A stretch of 19,674 nt of DNA from Candidatus Parcubacteria bacterium (GCA_026395675.1 JAPLYF010000048.1:1-19674); one strand, 5' to 3'; numbered from the stretch's first letter, positions 1 to 7,721 are shown. Notes: generated by a model not told the origin, from the sequence alone. Numbers and translations: made by a program.

Positions 1-2
1 TT

Positions 3-1283
3 AAAAAAAGATCAAATTTGTTTATTAGTTTGGTAAACTTTATCTTTATTAAATTAAAAAAGATAGGCACAAAAATTTTAGTTAAAACTCCAAAGTTAAA
101 TGAAAAATTACAAATTATAAAAAACAACCTGCGCTTGAAAATTGCTTATTTGGGCAATTATCTGAAAAAGATACCAAATTTAAGCAAGCTGCTTTTAATC
201 ATAGTATTTTTGCTTATCATACTTTTTATTTATAGCATCAGTTATTTTAAACAAAGGCAACAAAACGAAATTGGCTCAGCCGAATTCCAAAAAATTGCTG
301 CCCAGATCGAAGAAAAACGAAATCAGGCAGAATCAGATCTTATTTATGGCAATGAAGATAAGGCCCGTTCTGAAATTACTGAAGCGCAATCCTTACTGGA
401 TTCCCTGCCCCTTAAATCGCAAAAACAAAAAGATCAGCAAAAAGATCTAACCAACAGTTTAGAGGTAATTATTGCCAAGCTGCGACATATAACTAATATA
501 GCCGAACCCACGCTCATTGCAGACCTATCCTCTCCATCCGAACCCAACCAGAATCTGCAAAATCTTATTTATCAAAATAATATGCTTGATGTTTTTGATT
601 CTGGCTATAACGCAGTTTATCAAATCAACCTGGAAACCAGAGAAATTAAGAAAATAGATTCTAATTTGACAGATATTGGTTCCATTGAAAAAGTAAAAAA
701 AGTAGACAACAGAATCTTGGCTTATCATGACAAAAATGGCTTTATTGAATTTAAAGATAACCATTTCCAACCACTTAATGTTTCCTTGCCAACTAATGCC
801 AAAATAATTGATTTTGCCGCTTATAATGGACGTTTATACACTCTTGATTTGACTGCCAAACAGATTTATCGCCAGCCCAATTTAGATAATGGCTTTGGGC
901 CTGGCACTGCCTGGGTTAAAGATCAAAATTTTGATCCCAGTAATATTGTCAGCTTTGGCATTGATACCAATATCTGGCTCCTGGATAAAACTGGAACAAT
1001 TTTAAAATATAATAAAGGCCGAAAACTAAATTTTGAACCCAAAAACCTAGAACCAAAATTGGAAGCACCGCTTATGCTTCTCACCAGTGATGAAACTAAT
1101 AATCTCTATATTTTAGAGCCCAAAAATAAAAGAGTGGTTGTTTTAGATAAAGAGGGCAATTTAATTACCCAATATTACAGCCAGACCTTTAATAACCTCA
1201 AAGCCCTGGAAATTTCTGAAAAAGAGAAAAAAATGTTTTTAATTGATGATAGTAAAATTTATTTTACTGATCTTACTAAATAA
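3..1283 (+). CDS. Membrane-anchored hypothetical protein with outside propeller-like region (5' end open to window edge)
   Basis: The frame is open to the left edge of the window; the first possible start inside it is a TTG at 18, without a Shine-Dalgarno site, so the gene may begin upstream. Counting from that TTG there are 421 residues. A basic stretch precedes one strongly hydrophobic segment at about residues 57-76, followed by a charged, probably coiled helix (about 80-160) and a C-terminal half (about 165-421) of repeated short beta strands with aromatic/Asp patterns such as NIWLLDKTGTILKY and NLYILEPKNKRVVVLD, the look of an NHL/TolB-type propeller. The predicted topology is N-terminus inside, propeller outside. 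I do not recognise a specific family. In CPR genomes such domains are often joined to a PP2C-type phosphatase, but no phosphatase residues are visible here. It converges on rplL across a shared terminator. Confidence 0.72.
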   Translation, partial: KKRSNLFISLVNFIFIKLKKIGTKILVKTPKLNEKLQIIKNNLRLKIAYLGNYLKKIPNLSKLLLIIVFLLIILFIYSISYFKQRQQNEIGSAEFQKIAAQIEEKRNQAESDLIYGNEDKARSEITEAQSLLDSLPLKSQKQKDQQKDLTNSLEVIIAKLRHITNIAEPTLIADLSSPSEPNQNLQNLIYQNNMLDVFDSGYNAVYQINLETREIKKIDSNLTDIGSIEKVKKVDNRILAYHDKNGFIEFKDNHFQPLNVSLPTNAKIIDFAAYNGRLYTLDLTAKQIYRQPNLDNGFGPGTAWVKDQNFDPSNIVSFGIDTNIWLLDKTGTILKYNKGRKLNFEPKNLEPKLEAPLMLLTSDETNNLYILEPKNKRVVVLDKEGNLITQYYSQTFNNLKALEISEKEKKMFLIDDSKIYFTDLTK

Positions 1284-1300
1284 TGAATATTTTTAAATTA

Positions 1301-1330
1301 AAAAACCCCCCGCGCGCGGGGGATTTTTTA
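1301..1330. terminator. Bidirectional intrinsic terminator
   Basis: A run of C (from 1306) and a run of G (to 1322) form a GC-only stem around a CGCGCG centre. It is flanked by A6 on the left and T6 on the right, so it can end the plus-strand gene at 1283 and the minus-strand rplL gene whose stop is at 1336. Confidence 0.9.
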
Positions 1331-1335
1331 ATATT

Positions 1336-1779
1336 TTATTTTAAATTTACAGTTGCTCCGGCATCAGTTAATTTTTTCTTAATTTCCTCTGCTTCTTCTT
1401 TTTTAATGCCTTTTTTGATGATTTGCGGAGCTGCATCCACCATATCTTTAGCTTCTTTAAGGCCTAAACCGGTTATTTCTTTAACCACCTTAATTACGCC
1501 GATTTTGTTTTCGCCCGCAGCAGCCAATTCTATGTCAAATTCTGATTTTACTGGAGCAGCTTCAGCAGCACTAGCAACGCCAGCAGCAGCGACTGCAACA
1601 GGTGCAGCAGCTGAGACGCCAAATTTGTCTTCCAAAACTTTAACTAATTCAGACAAATCAATAACTGACATTTTTTCAATTTCTTCAACCAAGGCTTTAA
1701 ATTTTTTTGGAACTTCTACCTCTTTTTTAGTTTTATCCACCGAAGCTTTAGCGGAGGTGGATTCTTTTTCTTCTGCCAT
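1336..1779 (-). CDS. rplL: 50S ribosomal protein L7/L12
   Basis: This is the ribosomal stalk protein that recruits and activates translational GTPases. The C-terminal domain is clear (KIGVIKVVKEITGLGLKEAKDMV, then EAEEIKKKLTDAGATVNLK), after an Ala-rich hinge at about residues 60-75 and the N-terminal dimerisation helix (MSVIDLSELVKVLEDKFGVS). The 147-residue length is about 25 more than usual because of an N-terminal extension rich in Lys, Glu and Ser. Residues 7-16 (STSAKASVDK) are encoded by a palindromic repeat, described separately. The start has no clear Shine-Dalgarno site. It is 31 nt downstream of rplJ and shares its promoter and leader. Confidence 0.96.
   Translation of the reverse strand: MAEEKESTSAKASVDKTKKEVEVPKKFKALVEEIEKMSVIDLSELVKVLEDKFGVSAAAPVAVAAAGVASAAEAAPVKSEFDIELAAAGENKIGVIKVVKEITGLGLKEAKDMVDAAPQIIKKGIKKEEAEEIKKKLTDAGATVNLK
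1736..1761. repeat. Palindromic repeat inserted in frame in rplL
   Basis: The 26-nt segment has TCCACC at its left end and GGTGGA at its right, around a GAAGCTTTAGC core with further partial pairing. It encodes SAKASVDK within the N-terminal extension of L7/L12, a region absent from standard L7/L12. It looks like a small dispersed palindrome that landed in a coding region without breaking the frame. Confidence 0.6.
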
Positions 1780-1810
1780 AAATTTTAAATTAATTTTAAT
1801 TATTAATTAT

Positions 1811-2335
1811 TTAAGCTTTCTGTTCTTTTATAGAATTTAATACCTGAACTAAACCTCTCAAATTTCCAGCTAAAACATTAACAAATCCAGAAACTGGAGC
1901 ATTAATACTGCCGACTAATTTAGCCAAAAGTTCAATTTTGGATGGAATTTTAGACAAGGCTACAACCTGGTTTAAATCAATAAATTTGGACTCCATAATA
2001 CCACCCAGCATTTTCAGGGCTTCATGATCCTTAGCAAATTTACCTACGATTTTAGCTGGAGCAATTTCATCCTCAAAACCAATGACTAAGGCAATATTGC
2101 CTGCCAGTTGTTTAACATCAATATCTTTGATGCCTGCCTTTTCCAAAGCCAGCTTAATTAAGGTCTTTTTGACTACAATATAATCAACATTTTGTTTTTT
2201 GCATAATTTCTTAATGTCAGAAGCATCTTTAACTGTTAAACCTTTATAATCAACAAAAACTAAGCTTTTAAACTCCTTAAGCTTATCAGTTAAATCTTCA
2301 ATTATTTTCTTTTTTTGGTCTCTTGTTTTGGGCAT
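1811..2335 (-). CDS. rplJ: 50S ribosomal protein L10
   Basis: L10 anchors L7/L12 dimers to the 23S rRNA stalk base, and in many bacteria it represses its own operon. The 174-residue protein shows the family pattern: MPKTRDQKKKIIEDLTDKL, then SLVFVDYKGLTVKDASDIKK, then VVKKTLIKLAL, then the Ala/Val-rich AKIVGKFAKD segment and a C-terminal L12-binding helix. The ATG at 2333-2335 was chosen because other L10 proteins begin at this point. A longer frame from a GTG at 2362 would add MSKNPWFKP, but those codons lie in a dispersed palindromic repeat, so I reject it. No strong Shine-Dalgarno site precedes the chosen start. It is followed by rplL and preceded by an L10 leader. Confidence 0.95.
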   Translation of the reverse strand: MPKTRDQKKKIIEDLTDKLKEFKSLVFVDYKGLTVKDASDIKKLCKKQNVDYIVVKKTLIKLALEKAGIKDIDVKQLAGNIALVIGFEDEIAPAKIVGKFAKDHEALKMLGGIMESKFIDLNQVVALSKIPSKIELLAKLVGSINAPVSGFVNVLAGNLRGLVQVLNSIKEQKA

Positions 2336-2345
2336 AGGTTTGAAC

Positions 2346-2411
2346 CACGGATTTTTACTCACAGATTACACTGATTTAATATCAGTGTTAATCAGTGAAA
2401 TTGATCTGTGT
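2346..2411. repeat. Palindromic hairpin repeat in the rplJ 5' UTR
   Basis: Nested inverted repeats are visible: CACAGAT (2360-2366) with ATCTGTG (2404-2410), and ACACTGAT (2368-2375) with ATCAGTGT (2381-2388) around a 5-nt loop. The flanking CCACGGAT is part of the same kind of dispersed palindrome found in many bacterial intergenic regions. It lies between the leader terminator and the rplJ start, so it would be transcribed in the mRNA. Confidence 0.6.
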
Positions 2412-2431
2412 TTAAGTTATCATTATTAAAT

Positions 2432-2548
2432 AAAAAATCTACGGTATTACCGCAGATATGCAACTAATCATGCTTAGTCAAACTAAACATGAAGCATAAT
2501 CACCTCGATAGGATTTACTTCACGCGGAATACCTATTGTCTGCGGTTG
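2432..2548 (-). ncRNA. Ribosomal protein L10 leader with attenuator-like terminator
   Basis: Read on the minus strand, the leader holds the L10-leader signature: ACAATAGGT, then ATCCTATCGAGGTG (the region expected to form the kink-turn that binds L10). At its 3' side ATCTGCGGT (2457-2449) pairs with ACCGTAGAT (2445-2437) over a 3-nt loop and is followed by T6, an intrinsic terminator. The same TCTGCGGT can pair with ACCGCAGA (2546-2539) at the 5' end of the leader. The two pairings exclude each other. That suggests L10 controls the operon by transcription attenuation; the direction of the switch is an inference. Confidence 0.82.
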
Positions 2549-2551
2549 TTT

Positions 2552-2581
2552 ATAATATAACATAACTAAAAAATATGTCAA
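2552..2581 (-). promoter_or_regulatory. rplJ-rplL promoter
   Basis: TTGACA (2581-2576, minus strand) lies 18 nt from TATTAT (2557-2552). Transcription would start a few bases later, at the 5' end of the L10 leader. Confidence 0.75.
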
Positions 2582-2599
2582 ATTAAAACTGCGGATTTA

Positions 2600-2628
2600 A
2601 AAAACCCGCTTCATTTAGAAACGGGTTG
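2600..2628 (-). terminator. Terminator of the surface-protein gene
   Basis: On the minus strand AACCCGTTTC (2627-2618) pairs with GAAGCGGGTT (2612-2603) around a 5-nt loop, and the sequence continues into T6. It lies about 30 nt after the stop at 2658. A near copy of the stem stands at 4858-4878. Confidence 0.85.
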
Positions 2629-2657
2629 TTTGTTTTATTTTTTACGTTATAGGTTGA

Positions 2658-4733
2658 TTATCTCGACAAGGCATTAGCATAAATGCTGCCGCGGAAAATT
2701 GTTTGGGCTTCAGCGAAATTACCACTACCTCCGATTGCAAAGTCCATATTGGCATCTGCTGAATCAGACAAGTAAAGTTGGATATTATCACCTGATCCAG
2801 TTGCTCCAGTGGTATTACCATAGATGTACAATTTCTTGGTTGTACCAGCAGCAATAGCTAGGTTATTAGTATTGCCTGGTGCGAAAGCTACTTGGGTAAC
2901 AGCACCAACGCCGCAGATTAGCACTGCCTGGGTATCTAATTGGTTGCCTGATTCATCTTTCAAAGTCACGCCAGCAGCACCTGCTCCAGTACAGTTTGAA
3001 GAGACATTAACCTTTATTAGATTCTGAACACCGCTTAAATTGGTAGCTACATTTAAGAAATCGACTTCATCAGCAGCATCAGCAGCTACATTGAAGATAG
3101 CCAGTAAACTGTTCATACTAGGCACTAAAGAGCCTGATGGGGATGAGGCATTCAAGCTGAAGTATGGCCTGGAAGCCATAGCAACATGAATAGCGCCAGC
3201 AACAGTAGAAATCGGGTTAATGATTGCGCCTGAAGATTTGCCAGTTGACTGGACGTCAGTTACCAAAGCAGTTGTTACTTGTAAAAGCATATTATTGGTA
3301 ACCGTAACACCATCAACCGGGGCTACATCTGTCTTAACAGTCAAGACTATACTGCCATTAGCAGGGATAGTAACCGTGTTGTCAGACAATTGAAAATTAG
3401 CTGTAACGCCGCCTGGAGCAATAGCTATTGGATCAGCAGTTGAACCACCATCACTTCGGCTATTGCTATATAAGTACCAGTTGCTAGACACAACGCCAGC
3501 ACCATTATCAGTAATTTTGACCTGATCTAAATCCTGATCTTCAACATTGTTAGCCTGCAATTTCAAAGTGGCGACAGTAATTTTTTGCTGACCGCTGATT
3601 AAGATCTGTTTAACTGGAGAAGAAGCATCTAAGCTCAGAGCCAAGACGCCAGCGCCAGTAACAGTCATTTGCTGGCCAGCGCCTGCATAAATTACTGATG
3701 GGACATTGCCCGTTGTTTTGCCAGAAGCAGTCACGGCAGAAACATTCAAGGTATGTCTATTTGGCGTCACAGTATTGCCCAAGACTGATAAATCACCGAC
3801 TACAGCGATTTTAACAAAGTTTCCCTTTGGCACAGTGATTACCTGAGTCAAATTAATAGCCTTGCTCGCTGGAGTTACGCCAGCTGCAGGCTGTTCATTG
3901 TTGGAAACCTTTGTTTCATAAGCATCGCCGCGGCTAGAACTAGCAGAAGTTAAATCAGCCCAGATTGATACATTTTGGATTTCTCTGAAGTCTGCGCCAG
4001 GTACAACGCTAGTAAAGCTGTCTTGGACTATAACGGCAGAAACTCTGACATCTTCGCCAGAGGCAGTTGCGTCCAAAGAAGCTGTTGCCCAGACAAAATT
4101 CTGAGTGCCCACAGAAACATCGCGAGCAGCTGGCTGAGTCAATGTTGTGACAGTCAAAGCAACGCCCAAAACAGTCTGAAGATTGCCAGCAGCTGGATCT
4201 GTTGAAATGGTTGTATTATCTCCGGTAGTCATGCCAGTTGAAGCAATATCAAGATTTGGAGCAGCAATTCTAGCAGAAACATTAGAACCATTTATAGCGG
4301 ATGGTAAAACATCCAGTTTAAAGGTGAATTTATGAATGCCTATTGGCACAATGTAAGTTTCTGTGAAAGTCACAGTTGCCAAAGGAGCAGTAATTACTTT
4401 CGGACCTGCAACCACATAACCAGCTTCATCAACGATTTTGGCATTAGTTACCGAAAGAGCGGAAATAGTACCGTCTAATGTAATTGTTGTAGAAGTAATC
4501 TTTGCAGCTTCACCACTGACTTCAAAAGCCCAAGTGGTTAACGCCTGCTCTGATGCCTGGGTAATTTTGCCGGTAGCTGGAGAAGAAACATCTGTGGTCA
4601 CATTCAAGAGACCAGTATCTCCTACAACTGGCGGAAATATAGACTGCTGCACATAGTAATTTGTCGTGTCGCCACAACAAATATTGCTCACCGCAACGAG
4701 CAAAACTAAACCTACCCAAAATACCTTTTTCAT
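2658..4733 (-). CDS. Secreted surface (S-layer-like) protein
   Basis: The 691-residue protein begins with an export signal (MKKVFWVGLVLLVAVSNICC, cleavage probably near residue 20). The Cys pair invites a lipobox reading, but the residues before it (SNIC) do not fit well. The rest is Thr/Ser/Val/Ala-rich and poor in Lys, Arg and Cys, with repeated beta-sandwich-like blocks such as VTVPANGSIVLTVKTDVAP and FTETYIVPIGIHKFTFKLDV, typical of large CPR cell-surface proteins. No enzyme motif is visible. The ATG follows GGAGG at 4745-4741 with good spacing. It has its own promoter and terminator and is a single-gene unit. Composition is near 45% G+C, higher than its flanks. An S-layer or adhesin role is inferred from composition only. 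Confidence 0.85.
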   Translation of the reverse strand: MKKVFWVGLVLLVAVSNICCGDTTNYYVQQSIFPPVVGDTGLLNVTTDVSSPATGKITQASEQALTTWAFEVSGEAAKITSTTITLDGTISALSVTNAKIVDEAGYVVAGPKVITAPLATVTFTETYIVPIGIHKFTFKLDVLPSAINGSNVSARIAAPNLDIASTGMTTGDNTTISTDPAAGNLQTVLGVALTVTTLTQPAARDVSVGTQNFVWATASLDATASGEDVRVSAVIVQDSFTSVVPGADFREIQNVSIWADLTSASSSRGDAYETKVSNNEQPAAGVTPASKAINLTQVITVPKGNFVKIAVVGDLSVLGNTVTPNRHTLNVSAVTASGKTTGNVPSVIYAGAGQQMTVTGAGVLALSLDASSPVKQILISGQQKITVATLKLQANNVEDQDLDQVKITDNGAGVVSSNWYLYSNSRSDGGSTADPIAIAPGGVTANFQLSDNTVTIPANGSIVLTVKTDVAPVDGVTVTNNMLLQVTTALVTDVQSTGKSSGAIINPISTVAGAIHVAMASRPYFSLNASSPSGSLVPSMNSLLAIFNVAADAADEVDFLNVATNLSGVQNLIKVNVSSNCTGAGAAGVTLKDESGNQLDTQAVLICGVGAVTQVAFAPGNTNNLAIAAGTTKKLYIYGNTTGATGSGDNIQLYLSDSADANMDFAIGGSGNFAEAQTIFRGSIYANALSR

Positions 4734-4787
4734 CTCACATCCTCCTCTTTTTTGACTGAATTTTTCCTTTCAAAGTACTTATCTTAT

Positions 4788-4815
4788 ATTATACAAAAAA
4801 AATATGATTTGTCAA
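4788..4815 (-). promoter_or_regulatory. Promoter of the surface-protein gene
   Basis: TTGACA (4815-4810) and a perfect TATAAT (4793-4788) on the minus strand are 16 nt apart, about 55 nt before the ATG. Both boxes match consensus, so strong expression is expected. Confidence 0.85.
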
Positions 4816-4851
4816 TGTTAATTGTTTGCAAATAAATTACCGAATTTAATA

Positions 4852-4882
4852 AAAAAACCTGCTTCATTTGGAAACGGGCAAT
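4852..4882 (-). terminator. Terminator-like hairpin at the downstream end of the small-RNA array
   Basis: On the minus strand CCCGTTTC, CAAAT, GAAGCAGG forms a stem with one mismatch followed by T7. It is close in sequence to the terminator at 2600-2628, so the surface-protein gene is bracketed by two related terminators. It would stop transcripts leaving the array. Confidence 0.65.
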
Positions 4883-4896
4883 TTTTAAATAAAAAT

Positions 4897-4990
4897 GGCA
4901 AGGATTGGTTACCTTGCCCTTTGGTGCAGTGGAATATAATCTGCATGGCTTTACTCCAGTCTGCAAAACTTAAAGATGCTTTACTGGTTA
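4897..4990 (-). ncRNA. Small-RNA unit s1
   Basis: The hairpin GGCAAGG/CCTTGCC (4897-4918) is followed on the minus strand by ATTTTTATTT. The tag is diverged (CAAAGGG). The body has a TGCAG/CTGCA stem (4925-4929, 4941-4945) and the 8-mer GCTTTACT twice, 30 nt apart (4948, 4978). No clear promoter; the right end is an estimate. Confidence 0.6.
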
Positions 4991-5005
4991 TAAAGGGTTA
5001 ATAAT

Positions 5006-5095
5006 GGCAAGGATTGGTTACCCTGCCCTGTGCTAAAATTGACATTGGTACAGACAGCCCGGCAAGAAAGCATTGGGCTTAACTGTGCTGAACTG
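5006..5095 (-). ncRNA. Small-RNA unit s2
   Basis: The hairpin lies at 5006-5027. One pair is A/C on the plus strand but G-U on the minus strand. The tag is AGCACAGGG. The body has an AGCCC/GGGCT stem (5056-5060, 5075-5079), and the plus-strand tag CTGTGCT recurs at 5083, 55 nt after its first copy at 5028. A TATGAT -10-like box is near 5095, without a good -35. Confidence 0.6.
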
Positions 5096-5122
5096 TATCA
5101 TAAATAAAATTATTAATATTAT

Positions 5123-5215
5123 GGCGAGGATTTTTACCTCGCCCTGTACTGGACTCGACGATAATGAACGATAGATGGCTTTGTGACAGATTGCTACACT
5201 TTGGGACACACTATT
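5123..5215 (-). ncRNA. Small-RNA unit s3
   Basis: The hairpin GGCGAGG/CCTCGCC at 5123-5143 has a 7-nt loop differing from the common one. The tag is AGTACAGGG. No strong internal stem or promoter was found by eye; the right end is an estimate. Confidence 0.55.
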
Positions 5216-5235
5216 TCAATAAAGAGATAATATTA

Positions 5236-5340
5236 GCCCTCCTTCGCAAAAACTACGGAGGGCCCTGTGCCGTGCATCAGCTCACTGCAGACGGCTTGGC
5301 GCTAAAATACTGGAGTTGAGTGCGCGATTCTGGGAGTAAA
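5236..5340 (-). ncRNA. Small-RNA unit s4
   Basis: The hairpin GCCCTCC/GGAGGGC (5236-5263) has an unusual 14-nt loop and a stem unrelated in sequence to the GCGAGG type, but the CACAGGG tag is kept. The body has GCCGT/ACGGC (5269-5273, 5291-5295) with an inner GCA/TGC. It shares the word AGTGCGC with s11 and s17. Confidence 0.55.
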
Positions 5341-5368
5341 CCCTAATTTATTTTTAATGAGTAATAAT

Positions 5369-5465
5369 GGCCCCGACGTATGCCGGGGCCCTGTGCTTTA
5401 GCTTACTGGAAAGGGCTTGACGATAGCAAGCAGGTGTTTAGATTACTGGAATAGGCACCGCTGGG
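5369..5465 (-). ncRNA. Small-RNA unit s5 (also the helicase 3' region)
   Basis: The hairpin GGCCCCG/CGGGGCC lies at 5369-5390 and its tag is AGCACAGGG. The body holds a 20-nt imperfect direct repeat (17/20 identical) at 5397-5416 and 5437-5456, exactly 40 nt apart, and a GCTTG/CAAGC stem (5415-5419, 5427-5431). The helicase stop is only 14 nt upstream, so this unit may be the 3' UTR and terminator of the helicase mRNA as well as, or instead of, a separate RNA. Confidence 0.55.
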
Positions 5466-5478
5466 TAGATAACTATAA

Positions 5479-7311
5479 TTATTTTTGCAGTAAGGTTAAT
5501 GTTTCCTTTACGGCTTTTTCCATGGTCAATTCTTTTCTGTAAGCTGGCTTGAGCCAGTCAGGCAAAGAGCTGAAAAGGAATTTGCGAAAACCCTGGGATA
5601 TGAAGAAACAAACCCCCAGATCTTTGGCAGTGCGGATATTGCGTCCGCGAACCTGGAGAGCTTCAATCATGACCCGCCAGTTGCGTAAGGCCCAGACATG
5701 ATTTTCAGAAAAACGCCGGTCTTCAAATTGGGCTTCGGGATCATCTGGTCTGGCATAGCCAGGCCGTAAAAAGAAAATAACCGAGGCTATGTTTTTTGGT
5801 AAATCAATGCCTTCAGAGTAATTGGGTGATGTGCCAACCAAGGCATCGCCTTCCCCATTTTTGAATTTTTCAGCTGATTCTTTGGGGTGGATGCCATTGC
5901 CATAGCTTATGGCATTTAAGCCTGCAAGAGCTGCATACTCCAGAATTTTCTGGCGTTCGCTTTCGGAAATTACCACAATCAAGGACCTTTGTCCTTTTTT
6001 GGCAAATCTGTGCGCTGTCTCAACAATCAGACGTAAGGTACGGTTGAGATCATTGCGCAGGCGCTTGTTTTTGGCCAGATTCGGAGTGTCAGTCGGCATA
6101 TAAATGCGGCAGTGATCAACATTGAATGAACTGTCGTAACTGGAGAATGGCAGATCCAAGCCGCTTTCAAAAGCCATGATTTTGGGGTCGCCAATAGTGG
6201 CTGAACAGCCGACTATTTTTTCGCCCAAAGCACTTTTAATGATCGGGCGAACATAGTAAGAATAGACAGTCAGGAAAAACCTGGCTTTCTTTTTGCTGTC
6301 AGCAAATTCCGGGTCATCCTTTTTGTAGTAAAAGGCAACCACATAGCTTAAAGGCTGGCGTTTTTGGCTTTCCAGCGAATAAGCCAGTGATTTGATCAGG
6401 CGACGAATGCGGAAAACCAGATTCTGCAAAGTATTTAATTCCTGCCTTTGGCTTTCCGGATCAATACGCCCGCTTTTAATAGCCTGCTTAATATTGGTTT
6501 CCAGCTGGCTGCGATTGATTTTATTCAGGGTCTGCATCAGCATTTCAATGTCTTCGTTTTCCAAAAGAGTGGGCTGATATGTTTCACGGCGCCAGCAAAT
6601 GCTTTTAAACTTATTGGCAAACTGGCGCAGGATTTCAGCATTATCTGAATCAATTGGCATTAACATATCCACTAACCTGTAAAGATGATAATCAGTCAGT
6701 GAATATTGGAAAATGCGACGCGTCACTTTGGCAATATTATGGACTTCATCAACGCAAACCAGTGCTGGTTCCAATTCTCGCCAACCCTGCACTAAAACAC
6801 GGTTGACCATAAAAAAAGCAGTAGTGCAGACAATAATTCTGCCCTGGTTGCAATTTTTTACCAGATACTTTTGCAGATAATATGGACAAGGTGCAGCGTT
6901 TTCTTCTGCTGCTTGCCCAGTGTCCTGATCAACGCGATGAGGGCATTTGAGAAAATAACAAGGCGAGTCTTCGGCTGAAACATTTTCCTGGCCCTTATTT
7001 TGATAATAAAGGCAGGGATATTCAGCGCGGCCGTACATGACCATCACCTGATCACTATGTTTTTTGGCAATTTGTTCAACCTGTGTTTTGGTCGGTGTGA
7101 CATAAAAACACAAACCCTTTGTTTTTTTAGCCATGGCCATTAAACAGGCAAGTAAAACGGCCGTTTTGCCCTCTCCAGTTGGCATTTCAAAGATATGCCT
7201 GAATTTGGATTTGACAATTGCCAAAAGGGCCTCTTTTTGTTTGGGTCTCAGTTTAGGAAAAAGCAAAAAGAACGCCTTTTCCACGTCCGCCATGGTCGGT
7301 AGTGCTACCAT
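5479..7311 (-). CDS. XPD/DinG-type superfamily 2 DNA helicase with candidate Fe-S cluster
   Basis: The ATP-dependent helicase core is complete: LRPKQKEAL near the start, Walker A MPTGEGKT (about residues 43-50 from the ATG at 7311), four cysteines in the XPD-type insertion (about 100, 118, 123, 142) that could hold a 4Fe-4S cluster, DEVH (188-191), GCSATIGDP (motif III-like), TSPNYSEGIDLPK (motif V) and QVRGRNIR (motif VI). XPD/DinG relatives move 5'-3' on single-stranded DNA; in type IV-A CRISPR systems a DinG helicase works with a Cas7-containing complex. The longer frame (GTG at 7356) adds 15 residues without a ribosome site; the ATG at 7311 follows AGAGAGGAAG. It is transcribed from an array-type promoter and shares orientation and region with the Cas7-like gene. 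Link to CRISPR is an inference. Confidence 0.9.
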   Translation of the reverse strand: MVALPTMADVEKAFFLLFPKLRPKQKEALLAIVKSKFRHIFEMPTGEGKTAVLLACLMAMAKKTKGLCFYVTPTKTQVEQIAKKHSDQVMVMYGRAEYPCLYYQNKGQENVSAEDSPCYFLKCPHRVDQDTGQAAEENAAPCPYYLQKYLVKNCNQGRIIVCTTAFFMVNRVLVQGWRELEPALVCVDEVHNIAKVTRRIFQYSLTDYHLYRLVDMLMPIDSDNAEILRQFANKFKSICWRRETYQPTLLENEDIEMLMQTLNKINRSQLETNIKQAIKSGRIDPESQRQELNTLQNLVFRIRRLIKSLAYSLESQKRQPLSYVVAFYYKKDDPEFADSKKKARFFLTVYSYYVRPIIKSALGEKIVGCSATIGDPKIMAFESGLDLPFSSYDSSFNVDHCRIYMPTDTPNLAKNKRLRNDLNRTLRLIVETAHRFAKKGQRSLIVVISESERQKILEYAALAGLNAISYGNGIHPKESAEKFKNGEGDALVGTSPNYSEGIDLPKNIASVIFFLRPGYARPDDPEAQFEDRRFSENHVWALRNWRVMIEALQVRGRNIRTAKDLGVCFFISQGFRKFLFSSLPDWLKPAYRKELTMEKAVKETLTLLQK

Positions 7312-7395
7312 CTCGAACTTCCTCTCTTTCTTGTTTAGGTTTTGTTTGACCTTCACTGATTGTCAAGGTCCCCTGCCCACAAAGTGGGATTTATA

Positions 7396-7424
7396 AACTT
7401 ATCAAAATATATTAAATTTGTCAA
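7396..7424 (-). promoter_or_regulatory. Helicase promoter, array type
   Basis: TTGACA (7424-7419), 17 nt, then TGA-TAAGTT (-10 at 7401-7396) on the minus strand. The T-tract of the s6 terminator runs directly into this -35. The leader of about 75 nt begins with a small CCCAC/GTGGG hairpin (7376-7388). Confidence 0.7.
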
Positions 7425-7431
7425 ATAAAAA

Positions 7432-7528
7432 GCGAGGATTGGTTACCTCGCCCTGTGATGTGCAAAAAATTGCTCCATTAGGCAGAATTGTGCATTTCAA
7501 CACTGGACTTCAGAACACTCAACTCTGT
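7432..7528 (-). ncRNA. Small-RNA unit s6
   Basis: Promoter TTGACT (7563-7558), 17 nt, TGA-TAAATT (7540-7535). The hairpin GCGAGG/CCTCGC (7432-7451) has an outer pair that is G-U only on the minus strand; the minus strand continues CTTTTTATTT. The tag is ATCACAGGG. An inverted pair GAACAC/GTGTTC (7513-7518, 7527-7532) straddles the expected start site. Confidence 0.7.
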
Positions 7529-7571
7529 GTTCGGAATTTATCATAATAGAATATCTAAGTCAAATAAAAAT

Positions 7572-7678
7572 GGCTCCGATATACTTCGGAGCCCTGTGCT
7601 TTAATGTAGTACTCTTAAGTTGGCTAGACACGAAATCGCATAGCATTGCATCAGATAGCTGAACTTAAAATATTTGAT
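7572..7678 (-). ncRNA. Small-RNA unit s7
   Basis: The hairpin GGCTCCG/CGGAGCC (7572-7593) is followed on the minus strand by ATTTTTATTT; the tag is AGCACAGGG. The body has the longest stem in the array: TTAAGTT (7615-7621) with AACTTAA (7662-7668), continued by GCTA/TAGC (7623-7626, 7656-7659). A perfect -35 TTGACA is at 7713-7708, but the expected -10 (AAACTA) is poor. Confidence 0.65.
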
Positions 7679-7721
7679 ATTAACTAGTTTAATCAATTTT
7701 TACAGATTGTCAAATAGAAAA

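Noticed and set aside
1283..1840. Plus-strand frame of 185 codons
   Set aside because: It is the antisense shadow of rplL and the rplJ end; the minus-strand products are unmistakable.
4784..4966. Minus-strand frame of 60 codons
   Set aside because: It crosses unit s1, a terminator and the surface-protein promoter, and has no ribosome site.
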